This document shows, piece after piece, positions 34,919-44,107 of a stretch of 64,000 nucleotides of DNA (positions are counted from its first letter, which is position 1; every line of letters starts with the position of its first letter). The stretch is from NCBI RefSeq assembly GCF_003862495.1, contig NZ_RRCH01000003.1, positions 248,001 through 312,000 of the forward strand, written 5' to 3'. Under the pieces are notes generated by a model. The model saw nothing but the letters and a program-made list of their open reading frames with translations. It made no database searches and had not been told where the DNA came from. The DNA is from Halocatena pleomorpha (GTDB taxonomy: Archaea; Halobacteriota; Halobacteria; Halobacteriales; Haloarculaceae). Made by a program: the position numbers and the translations under genes.

Positions 34919-35950
34919 TCAATGTGACGAGCGAGTGTTTGACGCTGCACTGTCGAGCGCGGCTTCAGTCTCGCCGGCCAACGCCTCGACAACCGACGAC
35001 GCAGTGGGACGGTCGTTGATCAGACCCACACTTTGACCGGCGTACAACGGGAGTTCATCGATATTGCCTGTGGTTTCGGGAACGGCGAGTGAGTCCGCGT
35101 ACCGCTCGATCGGTTCGCCGGTCGGGGTGGTAGCCACGTGATCGCCACCACCAGGACGGTCTGTTTCCGGTTTGCCAGCAGCACGCCACCGATCGACGGT
35201 GTCGTTTTCGACTACCCGGTGGGGAACGTCCGGCCATCCCCGATCGAACAGTGTCGAGTAGACGGTATCGGTCTCCTCGGCGTCGATCACCCGCTCACGG
35301 TAGCGGTCGTGGACGTGAGCCTCCGCTGTCGCGACGAATCGCGTCCCGAGCCACGCGCCAGCCGCACCTAGCGTCAGCACTGCCGCGACGGTACGGCCAT
35401 CACCGATCCCGCCCGCGGCAATCACCGGCGTCTTGGGCACTGCATCCACGACGCGGGGCACCAACGGGAGCGTCGCCACCTCGCTTTGGACGTGCCCGCC
35501 CGCTTCCCACCCTTGGGCGACGACGATATCCACACCGGCATCGACCGCTGAGCGGGCTTGTGCGGCAGAGCCGACGGTTTGCATCACGACAGCACCGAAC
35601 TCGTGTACCCGATCCACGTGCGAGGCAGCGTCCCCGAACGAGAAGGAGACGATGTCGACCGACTGCTCGGCGCAAATATCGAGATGTTCCTCCGTCGGAA
35701 TCGTTGTCGCGTCCTCGTCGAGAACGAGGTTCACCCCGACCGTCCCTCTCTCGTCAGTCAGTCGTTCGGTCTCTGACAGGCACGCCCGAGCGTCGGCATG
35801 CGGTCGCCACGTGAGCGCGAGCATCCCTACTCCGCCGGCGTTCGCCACTGCGCTGGCGAGTGCCGGACACGTCGCGCTCCCGATCGGGGCCTGCACGATC
35901 GGCACGTCCAGACCGAACAGCTCTGTCAGCTCCGTTGTGATTTCTGCCAT
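34919..35950 (-). CDS. Nitronate monooxygenase-like flavoprotein
   Basis: A 343-residue FMN-binding TIM barrel. Family landmarks are VPIVQAPIGSATCPALASAVANAGG, VVAQGWEAGGH, VIAAGGIGDGRTVAAVLTLGAAGAW and LGTRFVAT. It oxidises nitroalkanes or may act as an enoyl reductase-like enzyme. The His that is catalytic in class I enzymes is the GGH of this motif. It is convergent with the Usp gene. Confidence 0.9.
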   Translation of the reverse strand: MAEITTELTELFGLDVPIVQAPIGSATCPALASAVANAGGVGMLALTWRPHADARACLSETERLTDERGTVGVNLVLDEDATTIPTEEHLDICAEQSVDIVSFSFGDAASHVDRVHEFGAVVMQTVGSAAQARSAVDAGVDIVVAQGWEAGGHVQSEVATLPLVPRVVDAVPKTPVIAAGGIGDGRTVAAVLTLGAAGAWLGTRFVATAEAHVHDRYRERVIDAEETDTVYSTLFDRGWPDVPHRVVENDTVDRWRAAGKPETDRPGGGDHVATTPTGEPIERYADSLAVPETTGNIDELPLYAGQSVGLINDRPTASSVVEALAGETEAALDSAASNTRSSH

Positions 35951-36004
35951 CCCTTCTGACGCTCGTCTCCGACAGGGAAATAGATGGATCGTCTCTGTCC
36001 GTCT

Positions 36005-37021
36005 TCAGTACCGATTTCCGTCCGCATCAAACCGAGCGTCGTAGATACGCTGGCGCTGGTCGTCGCTCAGTGAAATGGTCGTCGCACCGACGTTCTCATC
36101 GAGTTGTTCGACGGACCGCGCGCCGACGATCGGAATGCACGTGAACGCCTCCTGATCCATCAGCCAGCGCAGCGCCACCTGTGCCGGCGTCGCGTCGACT
36201 TCTTCGGTGACGGAGCGGATCGCGTCGAGCACGTGCCAGCCTCGTTCTGACGTGTAGTACGCACCAAACTGGTCATCGAAGCTCCCCCGCGAGCCGTCGG
36301 GAGCCGTCACTGCCTCCGGGTCTTCTGGATCGGCGCGTTCGTACTTCCCCGTGAGAAAGCCACCGGCCAACGGCGAGTACGGACAGACAGCGAGGTCCTG
36401 ATCCGAACAGACATCGAGATACTCTCTGACATCCTCATAATAGGCGGCGTGGGTGAGCGGCTGAGTGACGGAAAAGGGCTCCCAATCGTTGCTTTCACTC
36501 TTCCAGAGGGCTTTGGTGAGCTGCCACGCGGCCATCGTGCTCGCGCCGAGGTAGTTCACGCGTCCGTCTTCGACCAGTCCGTTCAGCGTCGAGAGGGTCT
36601 CCTCGATCGGCGTCTCCTCGTCCCATCGGTGGATGTAGTACAGGTCGAGGTAGTCGGTGCCGAGTCGGTCGAGCGTTCCTTCGATCTGATTCCGGATATG
36701 GGTGCGCGAAAGACCGCCGTCGTTGGGATGCCCGCCGTTCGCGTCGGTCTCGAAATACACCTTTGAAGCGAGAACGAACTCTTCGCGGTCGCGCTCGTCA
36801 AGCCACTCCCCGATGTACTGTTCCGCAGTTCCCGAGGGTGACCCATAGACGTTCGCCGTATCGATGAAATTCCCGCCCCGATCCGCGAACGCGTCGAGTA
36901 ACGTGTGGGCAGCCGTCCGATCCGTTTCGACGACACCACCCGTTTCGCGGCCGAATCGCCACGTCCCGAAACACAACTCCGATACCGCTGTTCCCGTCGA
37001 CCCGAGCTGTCGGTACTCCAT
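36005..37021 (-). CDS. Aldo/keto reductase
   Basis: A 338-residue NADP-dependent TIM-barrel reductase. The tetrad is visible: Asp and Tyr in FIDTANVYG, Lys in FVLASKVYF and His in LYYIHRWD. The C-terminal IPIVGARSVEQLDENVGA is the NADP-contact segment. The ATG at 37021 (MEYRQLGSTG) is the classical start; a longer frame upstream has no family similarity. It reduces aldehydes or ketones; substrate unknown. Confidence 0.92.
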   Translation of the reverse strand: MEYRQLGSTGTAVSELCFGTWRFGRETGGVVETDRTAAHTLLDAFADRGGNFIDTANVYGSPSGTAEQYIGEWLDERDREEFVLASKVYFETDANGGHPNDGGLSRTHIRNQIEGTLDRLGTDYLDLYYIHRWDEETPIEETLSTLNGLVEDGRVNYLGASTMAAWQLTKALWKSESNDWEPFSVTQPLTHAAYYEDVREYLDVCSDQDLAVCPYSPLAGGFLTGKYERADPEDPEAVTAPDGSRGSFDDQFGAYYTSERGWHVLDAIRSVTEEVDATPAQVALRWLMDQEAFTCIPIVGARSVEQLDENVGATTISLSDDQRQRIYDARFDADGNRY

Positions 37022-37067
37022 GCAAAAAAAGTCACCACCATCGTCAAAATAGCTTCCGGCGGGCGGC

Positions 37068-39203
37068 TCACGCCTCCGCTCGGACCTGCTCGCGCGCCGC
37101 CTCGAAATGCTCGGCGGTAATCGTGATCTCCTCGGCGCGTTCGGTGGCGGCGTCGGGACCGAGATCGGACGCGAATTCCCGGATGGCGAGCATCGAAGCC
37201 TGTCGAATGAGGGCTTCGAGTTCGGCACCCGACCAGCCGTCGGTAGTGGCAGCGAGCGCGTCGAGATCCACGCCGTCGGCGTACGGCTTCCCGTCGCTAT
37301 GCACCTCGAAGATCGCCCGCCGTGCGGGTTCATCCGGCAGCGGAATCTCGACGTGTGATTCCAGTCGGCCAGGGCGGAGCAGTGCTGGATCGAGGGCTTC
37401 GCGTCGATTCGTCGCTGCCAACACCATCAGGTTGGGATTGTCGGTCATCCCGTCGAGTTCGGTCAGCAGTTGGGAGACGACCCGCTCGGTCACCTCGTGG
37501 GACTCTTCCCGACGGCCAGCGAGCGCATCGATCTCATCGAAAAAGACGATCGTAGGAGCGGTCTGGCGGGCGCGCTCAAACAACTCACGGAGGGCTTTTT
37601 CAGACTCTCCGACGTACTTGTCGACGAGTTCAGGCCCAGCCACGTGGATGAAGTTCACATCGCTCTCACCGGCGAGCGCGCGCGCGAGTAGCGTTTTCCC
37701 CGTGCCCGGTGGACCGTACAGCAACACGCCCGAGGGCGGTTCGGTCTGTGTTGTCTCGAACAGCGCGTGGTAGGTGAGCGGCCATTCGACTGCCTCTCTG
37801 AGGGTGGCTTTCGCGTCTTCAAGTCCGCCGACATCGTCGAACGTGGTTGTGGGCGTCTCGACCACGTACTCCCGCATTGCGCTTGGCTCGACGGCGGCCA
37901 TCGCCGCTTCAAGATCCGAGCGGACAACAGTCAACTCCTCGCTGTCTGTGTTACGGTACCGACGGAGCGCGATCATCGCCGCCTCGGTCACGAGTGTCCG
38001 GACATCGGCTCCGACGAACCCGTGGGTTCGTGTCGCAAACTGATCGAGATCCACGTCCGCAGCGAGGGGCATCCCACGCGTGTGGACATCGAGGATCTCG
38101 CGGCGACCCGATTCATCAGGAACCCCGATCTCGATCTCTCGATCGAATCGTCCACCACGTCGGAGCGCCGGATCGAGTGTATCGACACGGTTGGTCGCCC
38201 CGATGACGACGACTTCCTCCTGTGACCCGATACCGTCCAGCAGCGTCAGCAACTGCGTTACCACCCGGTTCTCCATGTCCGCCTCGTCGTCGCGCGAACC
38301 GGCGATGGAGTCGATCTCGTCGATGAAAACGATGGTTGGTGCCTGCCGAGCCGCCGTTTCGAACGTTTCGCGCAGTCGTTCCTCGGTGTCGCCTTTGTAC
38401 TTCGAGACGATTTCGGGGCCGGAAATCGTCTCGAAGTGGGCGTTCACCTCGTTAGCGACGGCTTTCGCAATGAGGGTTTTTCCGGTGCCGGGAGGACCGT
38501 ACAGTAACACTCCTTTCGGCGGATCGACGCCCAACTGGCGAAACAGCGCGGGATCGGAGAGGGGCAACTCGATCATCTCACGGATCTGTTCGAGTTCGTC
38601 GTCCAGCCCCCCGATATCCTCGTAGGTGATCCGGTCGGAGGTGGACGGCGTGGTCGCCGGCTCCGCTCTCCCCTCAGTGGACTGATCGGGAGTCCCCTCG
38701 GACGACGCCCAGTCGGTGCTGTCGTCACCGTCTTCTGCGGTGAGCGAAACGGTCGTCTCGTCGGTGATCCGGACCATTCCGGACGGCGTCGTGCCGGCGA
38801 TCGTCACGCGGGCACCGAGCCGTTCGAGGTACACCGCTTCGTTCGCTTGCACCGGCCGGTCTTGCAGTTCGTGTTTGAGTGCCGACGCGATACCGTCCGA
38901 ATCGGGAACAGTCGGTAGCTCGATACGAACACTTCTGGCATCCGTAACGTCGATCGGACGGATGCGTATCTGGTCACCGATGTTTACGCCCGCGTTCTGT
39001 CGTGTCTCAGCGTCCATACGAACGACACCCTGATCGCCGCCCGGCCACACTTTCGTAACGGTCTGTCGGGGTCCGTCGAGAAGGATCGTCTCACCGCTCA
39101 ACACGCCGAGCGCGCGACACGTTGAGCTGGCGAGTCGTGCGATTCCACGCCCCGCGTCGCGCTTTCGTGCACTTTGAACGGTCAGTTCAACCGCTTGTTC
39201 CAT
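37068..39203 (-). CDS. CDC48/VCP-like AAA ATPase
   Basis: A 711-residue protein. Residues 1-155 are the double-psi-barrel N-domain (VELTVQSARKRDAGRGIARL). Two AAA domains follow, with Walker A GPPGTGKT at 236-243 and 497-504 and Walker B IVFIDEID / IVFFDEID. SYRH-type arginine fingers are represented by RRGGRFDREI and LLRPGRLESHV. It unfolds proteins for degradation, forming hexamers. The linker at 155-190 is acidic and probably disordered. The ATG at 39203 (MEQAVELTV) was preferred over one 25 codons upstream. Confidence 0.95.
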   Translation of the reverse strand: MEQAVELTVQSARKRDAGRGIARLASSTCRALGVLSGETILLDGPRQTVTKVWPGGDQGVVRMDAETRQNAGVNIGDQIRIRPIDVTDARSVRIELPTVPDSDGIASALKHELQDRPVQANEAVYLERLGARVTIAGTTPSGMVRITDETTVSLTAEDGDDSTDWASSEGTPDQSTEGRAEPATTPSTSDRITYEDIGGLDDELEQIREMIELPLSDPALFRQLGVDPPKGVLLYGPPGTGKTLIAKAVANEVNAHFETISGPEIVSKYKGDTEERLRETFETAARQAPTIVFIDEIDSIAGSRDDEADMENRVVTQLLTLLDGIGSQEEVVVIGATNRVDTLDPALRRGGRFDREIEIGVPDESGRREILDVHTRGMPLAADVDLDQFATRTHGFVGADVRTLVTEAAMIALRRYRNTDSEELTVVRSDLEAAMAAVEPSAMREYVVETPTTTFDDVGGLEDAKATLREAVEWPLTYHALFETTQTEPPSGVLLYGPPGTGKTLLARALAGESDVNFIHVAGPELVDKYVGESEKALRELFERARQTAPTIVFFDEIDALAGRREESHEVTERVVSQLLTELDGMTDNPNLMVLAATNRREALDPALLRPGRLESHVEIPLPDEPARRAIFEVHSDGKPYADGVDLDALAATTDGWSGAELEALIRQASMLAIREFASDLGPDAATERAEEITITAEHFEAAREQVRAEA

Positions 39204-39286
39204 GTTCGAGTTACGTGACACCCCCCCTTGAGACCATTGTCCGATAGTCTCACTGAAGCATATCCCCGGGGTATCCACGCAACTCC

Positions 39287-39292
39287 TTTATT
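39287..39292 (+). promoter_or_regulatory. TATA element of the zinc microprotein
   Basis: TTTATT lies about 25 bases before the ATG at 39314, consistent with a leaderless transcript. It supports the reality of this 44-codon gene. Confidence 0.45.
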
Positions 39293-39313
39293 GAGGAACA
39301 CCAATAGAGATGT

Positions 39314-39448
39314 ATGGTCACACAGGTCGAACGGGATGATACAACATGGCACACCTGCGAGGCCTGCGGTCTCATGTTCGACAACGAAACGGAAGCGAAA
39401 GAACACGAAGAGCGGTGTGAGTCAGACGAACCGAACTACATCCAGTGA
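39314..39448 (+). CDS. Small zinc-finger-like protein (44 residues, DUF7128 type)
   Basis: ATG 39314 to TGA 39448 encodes 44 residues. C-x2-C (TCEACGLMF) is followed by H-x4-C (EHEERCE), giving a C2HC zinc site. I recall very similar haloarchaeal microproteins (DUF7128). It may bind DNA, RNA or protein; function not established. A leaderless promoter precedes it. Confidence 0.75.
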   Translation: MVTQVERDDTTWHTCEACGLMFDNETEAKEHEERCESDEPNYIQ

Positions 39449-39569
39449 CGGATACTGTCGCCCCGTCGAACGGCAGGGATGGGGCGTCTGTACCGGACTC
39501 TCACAGTGAAACCAAAACGGAACCATTATACATGACTCGCCCAGAGTAGTGAATACACGCCGAAGTACG

Positions 39570-39676
39570 CTCCGGTAGTGTAGTCCGGCCAATCATATTG
39601 CCCTCTCGCCCGTGCTCGCTTTCGGGCGTCGCGGGGAGATAGGCAATGACCGGGGTTCAAATCCCCGCCGGAGCAT
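39570..39676 (+). tRNA. tRNA-Glu (anticodon CUC) with a 32-base intron
   Basis: The 7-base acceptor stem GCTCCGG pairs with CCGGAGC, followed by discriminator A (39676); CCA is not encoded. The T-arm is CGGGG-TTCAAAT-CCCCG. The anticodon stem TTGCC (39599-39603) pairs with GGCAA (39643-39647), and the loop CT-CTC-G..A gives anticodon CTC at 39606-39608. Removing 39610-39641 leaves a 75-base tRNA. The body resembles haloarchaeal tRNA-Glu. Confidence 0.92.
39610..39641 (+). other. tRNA-Glu intron with canonical bulge-helix-bulge
   Basis: The intron lies between positions 37 and 38 of the tRNA. The central helix pairs CTCT with GGAG (4 pairs, one G-U). The 5' bulge is CGC (39608-39610) and the 3' bulge is ATA. 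Cutting after the second base of each bulge gives exon ends ...CTCTCG and A-GGCAA. An outer helix CCGTG/CGCGG continues it. This is the archaeal splicing-endonuclease signal. Confidence 0.85.
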
Positions 39677-39839
39677 CGTTTTGTAGTAATTCTCGATTTT
39701 TGTGTAATTCATATCACAGACGGACGCGTGTCTCACGCGCTGCTGGTAAGCGACCATCACGACACAAGCACCTCGATCGACACCTTCACTCCGAGCGCGA
39801 AAAAACCACCCGCGTGAACGATCGTTCGGAGCGATCGCG

Positions 39840-40091
39840 TTAAATCTCGTCTTGTTCTTCGAGCTGATCGATCACGTCGTCAACGAAGGCTTCAGGCGTC
39901 TCGTACGGGAAGTCACCGCTGCCAAGTTTGGTGTTAAGTTCCATGGCCGTCATGGAGAAGTCGCCCGATTCGAACTTCGTCGATGGCCCACTGGGAAGCG
40001 CAGGGACAAGATCCATCGGACTGTTGATCGGGTAGTCGGCACCGCCGAACGCGTCGAGCATCTGTTCTCGGAGTTCGTCTTTATCTACCAT
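39840..40091 (-). CDS. MTH865-like small protein
   Basis: An 83-residue protein. The layout ELREQMLDAFGGADYPINSP, then MDLVPALPSGP, then SMTAMELNTKLGSGDFPY, then FVDDVIDQL is that of MTH865-type four-helix proteins (EF-hand-like fold) of methanogens and haloarchaea. Function is not known. It is a single-gene unit. Confidence 0.82.
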   Translation of the reverse strand: MVDKDELREQMLDAFGGADYPINSPMDLVPALPSGPSTKFESGDFSMTAMELNTKLGSGDFPYETPEAFVDDVIDQLEEQDEI

Positions 40092-40229
40092 GATACATCA
40101 CCAATAAGCGTCGACGCTACCAAAAAGTTGCACGGAACTGCTGCAAAAAGAACCGAAGTTTATTTTTCCAAAATTGATCTACGGAGTTGACACTACATCC
40201 GTCTACATCGATCGGGATCGAACACGACA

Positions 40230-40415
40230 CTACTCGAACGTCACGTAACCATCTCGTTTTCTGCGTTGGTAGGATCGGAAACTCATCGCCACCCCGTTGG
40301 TAATGACCGTCTCGTGTCCCATCCCGGCGCTCGTCTCCGAAACCGGCACCGGTGCGTCGCTGATCTCGGTGTCATCGAACCGATCGTAAACGTACGGAAC
40401 GTCACTTCCGATCAT
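40230..40415 (-). CDS. Hypothetical protein (61 residues)
   Basis: ATG at 40415 encodes 61 residues with aromatic and charged groups (VPYVYDRFDDTEIS; SFRSYQRRKRDGY). A TTTTTTATGG stretch about 25 bases upstream could be its TATA element, consistent with leaderless expression. No membrane segment or known motif. I do not recognise the family. Confidence 0.5.
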   Translation of the reverse strand: MIGSDVPYVYDRFDDTEISDAPVPVSETSAGMGHETVITNGVAMSFRSYQRRKRDGYVTFE

Positions 40416-40489
40416 GGGACTGCATTAGAAACAACACCATAAAAAATTTTCCCAGATGCTGTGAATGGATTTTTGATCCAAGAACGTCA

Positions 40490-41044
40490 TCAGAATACGT
40501 CTGCTCGCCAGGCAAGGAGATCTTCCCGATCGCGGGTATCTTCGGGGAGTTCGGAGAACCAGCGCGCTTGGCTGATCTCACCGTCCGGATCACAGACATC
40601 GGTTTCGACGGTGTTCGCTCGGGCCGCAAACACCGGCATGACGCCCCACGTTCGGTGGTCCCGATAGACCACCTCAACACGGGTGAGCGTCGCCAGACCG
40701 TCGTACGTCACGTCGATTCCTGCTTCCTCAGCGAGTTCACGCCGTGCGGCGTCGTGAAAGGACTCTCCGGTATCGAGTTGGCCACCTGGGAGTACCCACA
40801 TATCGACCTCCTCGTGACGAACGAGGAGGAGTTTCCCTGTGGGTCGATAGACGATCGTGTGTGACCCGTAGGGGGCACCCGATCGAGAGATCCGCTCAGC
40901 AAGCGTTCGAAATCGCACCCGACTGACCGTCTTGGTTCGAGTGAATTCGAGTGGGTCGTTGTAGTGTTTTGTCAGCTGATGGTACGCTTTTTCAGCGCTC
41001 TGGGCGGCCCGGTCAGCAAGAAACCAGAGATCATTGAGCGTCAT
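40490..41044 (-). CDS. NUDIX hydrolase
   Basis: A 184-residue protein. The NUDIX box at about 87-110 is GGQLDTGESFHDAARREL followed by AEEAGI, a full G-x5-E-x7-RE-U-x-EE-x-G-U match. The N-terminal 50 residues are a helical extension typical of a haloarchaeal subfamily (MTLNDLWFLADRAAQSAEKA). The ATG at 41044 is used. It cleaves nucleoside diphosphates linked to other groups; substrate not determinable. It is divergent from trkA. Confidence 0.92.
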   Translation of the reverse strand: MTLNDLWFLADRAAQSAEKAYHQLTKHYNDPLEFTRTKTVSRVRFRTLAERISRSGAPYGSHTIVYRPTGKLLLVRHEEVDMWVLPGGQLDTGESFHDAARRELAEEAGIDVTYDGLATLTRVEVVYRDHRTWGVMPVFAARANTVETDVCDPDGEISQARWFSELPEDTRDREDLLAWRADVF

Positions 41045-41103
41045 CGTTGTCGAGCACTGGGTCCCCCACGATGACCGAATGTACCACACCCACGCCAATA
41101 AAC

Positions 41104-41115
41104 TTCACCGGTGAA
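41104..41115. promoter_or_regulatory. 12-base palindrome in the NUDIX/trkA divergent promoter
   Basis: TTCACCGGTGAA is a perfect palindrome between the two divergent genes, next to an AATAAAC stretch that could be the NUDIX TATA element. It may be an operator. A 12-base palindrome can also occur by chance in this region. Confidence 0.3.
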
Positions 41116-41207
41116 TGTGTCTGAGAAGTGTTAGATGTAGGGTAAGTGAATAGCAATCCACTTAGTCGGTCACACGTTTGTCTGGATATAGTGGGAGGGG
41201 AGTACGT

Positions 41208-42533
41208 ATGCGCGTGATTATTACCGGCGCGGGGCAGGTTGGAGCCTCGATTGCAGCGAGCCTTGCCGCCGATCACGATGTTATCGTTATCGATATCGAT
41301 GGCGAGCGGGTCGAAGAGCTCACCTACTCGCTCGACGTGCTCGCTATCAAGGGTGATGGCACATCACTTTCAACGCTCAAGGAGGCAGGTATCGAAACTG
41401 CCGACCTGTTCATCGCCAGCACCAACAACGACGAGACGAACGTCGTAGCCTGTGCGACGGCAACGGCTGTGAGCGATCCGTTCACGATCGCACGTGTGAA
41501 ACAAACGAACTATCTCGAAACGTGGAACCAAACCGGTAACACGTTCGGTGTCGATTTCATGGTGTGTACCGATCTCCTGACGGCGGAAACGATCGTTCGG
41601 GTTATCGGCCTGCCTTCCTCTCAAAACGTCGATATCTTCGCCGGTGGACGAATATTGATGGCAGAATTCCGCGTTCCAAGCGGCAGTCCGGTGGCCGGCC
41701 AAACGGTCAAGAACGCAGATAATTTCATCGAATTGACATTTGTAGGCATTCTTCGAGGCGATTCTGTAATAATTCCAACCGGAGACACAGTTATCGAAGC
41801 CGGCGACGACTTGGTCGTCATCGGGAGTCCCGAAAGCACACACGCCTTTGCCGGGGTTCTCTCGCCTGATCACACCGAGGATCAAGACATCGTCATCGTC
41901 GGCGGGAGCCAAACCGGGGTTCAAACCGCTCGACTGCTCGAAGACCGCGATCGCCATCCCAGACTGATTGAGAACGACCACGAACGGGCGCGGGAGTTGG
42001 CCGAGGAACTCGTCGGGACGACGGTGATGGAGAGCGACGCGACTGATCGGGAATTTCTCGATCGAGAGCACGTCGGTGACGCCGATGTCGTGATCGCCAC
42101 CCTTGGCTCCGATGAGAAGAACTTGCTCGCGTCGCTGTTGGCGGAACGGCTCGGTGTCGACCGAACGATCACAGTGGTTGAAACCACCGAGTACACTGAT
42201 CTCTTCGAGGCGGTCGGCGTCGGTGCGGCGATCAATCCGCGCGACGCAACCGCTGAGGAAATCATCCGTTTCACACACGGTACCGAGAACGTGGCACTTG
42301 TCGAACACGGCTGTGCGGAAGTGCTCGAAATCGAAGTCAGCCCCGGCAGTATCCTCGAAAATCGATCGATCAGTGAGTCGATGGCAGACCTCCCGACTCA
42401 GGTCGTCGTCGGTGCGATCACCCGGAATGGTTCGGTCATCACACCCCGTGGCGACACCGTCATCGAGAGCGGTGATCATGTAGTGTTATTCGCTGAAACA
42501 GCTGCTGTCGAAACTGTGGCAAAAATGGTATGA
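41208..42533 (+). CDS. trkA: Trk system potassium uptake regulatory subunit TrkA
   Basis: A 441-residue cytoplasmic protein with two RCK units. Each has a Rossmann part (VIITGAGQVGASIAASLA; IVIVGGSQTGVQTARLL) and a TrkA-C part (the first near FIELTFVGILRGDSVIIP, the second near TQVVVGAITRNGSVITP). It gates the TrkH channel in response to nucleotides. The ATG at 41208 follows a G-rich GGGAGGGGA stretch. Its stop overlaps the trkH start (ATGA). Confidence 0.95.
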   Translation: MRVIITGAGQVGASIAASLAADHDVIVIDIDGERVEELTYSLDVLAIKGDGTSLSTLKEAGIETADLFIASTNNDETNVVACATATAVSDPFTIARVKQTNYLETWNQTGNTFGVDFMVCTDLLTAETIVRVIGLPSSQNVDIFAGGRILMAEFRVPSGSPVAGQTVKNADNFIELTFVGILRGDSVIIPTGDTVIEAGDDLVVIGSPESTHAFAGVLSPDHTEDQDIVIVGGSQTGVQTARLLEDRDRHPRLIENDHERARELAEELVGTTVMESDATDREFLDREHVGDADVVIATLGSDEKNLLASLLAERLGVDRTITVVETTEYTDLFEAVGVGAAINPRDATAEEIIRFTHGTENVALVEHGCAEVLEIEVSPGSILENRSISESMADLPTQVVVGAITRNGSVITPRGDTVIESGDHVVLFAETAAVETVAKMV

Positions 42534-44101
42534 ATCCGGGCTGGATTGGAAGCCGGGAACAGCTCCGTGTCGACTGGCGTGCGAGTGTCGGACTCGTTGG
42601 TACTGTCGTCAAATACCTCTCAGGGGCGTTTCTCGTTCCGCTCGTCGTCGCGCTGTACTACGGGGAGGACGTTCCAACGTTCGTCGTGTCCTTGCTGTTC
42701 GCCATCGTTGTCGGCGTGACGCTCGAACGCGTCGATCCCGATCCGGACCTCGGGGCGCGTGAAGGATTCCTCATGGTCGCGCTCACGTGGCTGGTCGTCG
42801 CGCTCGTCGGAATGCTGCCGTATCTGATCGCCGGGGTCGTCGGCACTGAATCGACGCTCGCGCAACCCGAAAACGCGCTGTTCGAGTCGATGAGTGGCTT
42901 CACCACCACCGGCGCGACCGTTATGGGAGACATCTCGCTTGATCGCCACTCTCACGCCCTCATGCTCTGGCGACAGCTCACTCAATGGCTCGGCGGAATG
43001 GGCATCATCGTGCTCGCGGTCGCCATCCTTCCGGAACTGTCTGTCGGTGGTGCGCAGTTGATGGACGCGGAAGCCCCTGGACCAGGTATTCAGAAGCTCA
43101 CGCCACGCATTGCTAAAACTGCGCGCGTACTCTGGATGGCGTATCTGGGGTTCACTCTCCTCGAAATGGTGTTGTTGTACGGGCTTCATCTCCTCGGACT
43201 CGCCCCGAACATGGGGCTGTACAACGCTGTTTCCCACGCACTCACGACGTTACCGACCGGCGGGTTTTCACCGGAGGCACGATCGATTGAGGCCTTCTCC
43301 GCTGCGGTGCAATGGGTGATCATTCCGTTCATGATTGTCGCGGGAACGAATTTCGCCCTGTTCTGGCACGTCGTTACGGACGGACCGAAACAGCTCTTCG
43401 ATGACACCGAGTTCCAAGCCTTTACTGGCGTCATAGCTGTGCTCACCGCTGTCGTCGCTGGGCAGTTGTTTTTGGGCACCGGACTCCAAGCCCTCCCGGT
43501 TGCTATTGCTCCCTTCAACGGCAACCTCGAAGCCTCGGTTCGACACGCGGCGTTTCAGGTCGTTTCCATCGTCACGACGACGGGATACGCCAGTATGGAC
43601 TTTAACGTTTGGAGCGCTCCGACGAAATACGTGCTGTTGTTCGGGATGTTCATCGGCGGATCGGCAGGGTCGACTGCTGGTGCCATCAAGATTGTCCGTT
43701 GGGTCGTGATTATCAAATCACTCCGCAGAGAGCTGTTTACAACCGTCCATCCCGAGGCAGTTTCACCGGTTCGGTTAGGCGGTCATCCGATCGATGAACG
43801 CACTGTCCGAGGGATCTACGCGTTCACCCTGTTGTATCTCGTGTTCTTTTTCGTCGGGGTTGTTCTCGTGATCGCGGACGCGTGGCGGGTTGGTCACTAT
43901 TTGAGCGCGTTCGAGGCGATGAGTGCCGTCGCCGCCACCTTGGGTAACGTCGGGCCGGGATTCGGGTCGGTTGGGCCAATGAACAGCTATCTCGATTTCC
44001 CCCTGACATCGAAACTGTTCATGGTGTTTCTGATGTGGATCGGACGGCTCGAAATCCTCCCTGTACTCGTCCTACTCACACCGGCGTACTGGCGGACATG
44101 A
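42530..44101 (+). CDS. trkH: TrkH family potassium uptake channel
   Basis: A 523-residue membrane protein with the fourfold M1-P-M2 layout. Filter-like loops include SMSGFTTTGATVM, ALTTLPTGGFSPE, IVTTTGYASMDF and LGNVGPGFG, each a TxGxx/GxxG variant. It imports K+, which haloarchaea need in molar amounts. It is translationally coupled to trkA, so the two form a complete unit. Confidence 0.95.
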   Translation: MNPGWIGSREQLRVDWRASVGLVGTVVKYLSGAFLVPLVVALYYGEDVPTFVVSLLFAIVVGVTLERVDPDPDLGAREGFLMVALTWLVVALVGMLPYLIAGVVGTESTLAQPENALFESMSGFTTTGATVMGDISLDRHSHALMLWRQLTQWLGGMGIIVLAVAILPELSVGGAQLMDAEAPGPGIQKLTPRIAKTARVLWMAYLGFTLLEMVLLYGLHLLGLAPNMGLYNAVSHALTTLPTGGFSPEARSIEAFSAAVQWVIIPFMIVAGTNFALFWHVVTDGPKQLFDDTEFQAFTGVIAVLTAVVAGQLFLGTGLQALPVAIAPFNGNLEASVRHAAFQVVSIVTTTGYASMDFNVWSAPTKYVLLFGMFIGGSAGSTAGAIKIVRWVVIIKSLRRELFTTVHPEAVSPVRLGGHPIDERTVRGIYAFTLLYLVFFFVGVVLVIADAWRVGHYLSAFEAMSAVAATLGNVGPGFGSVGPMNSYLDFPLTSKLFMVFLMWIGRLEILPVLVLLTPAYWRT

Positions 44102-44107
44102 GCACTC

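Noticed and set aside
41370-42479. 369-codon minus-strand frame opposite trkA
   Set aside because: trkA on the plus strand has full RCK motifs and is coupled to trkH; the opposite frame has no recognisable feature.
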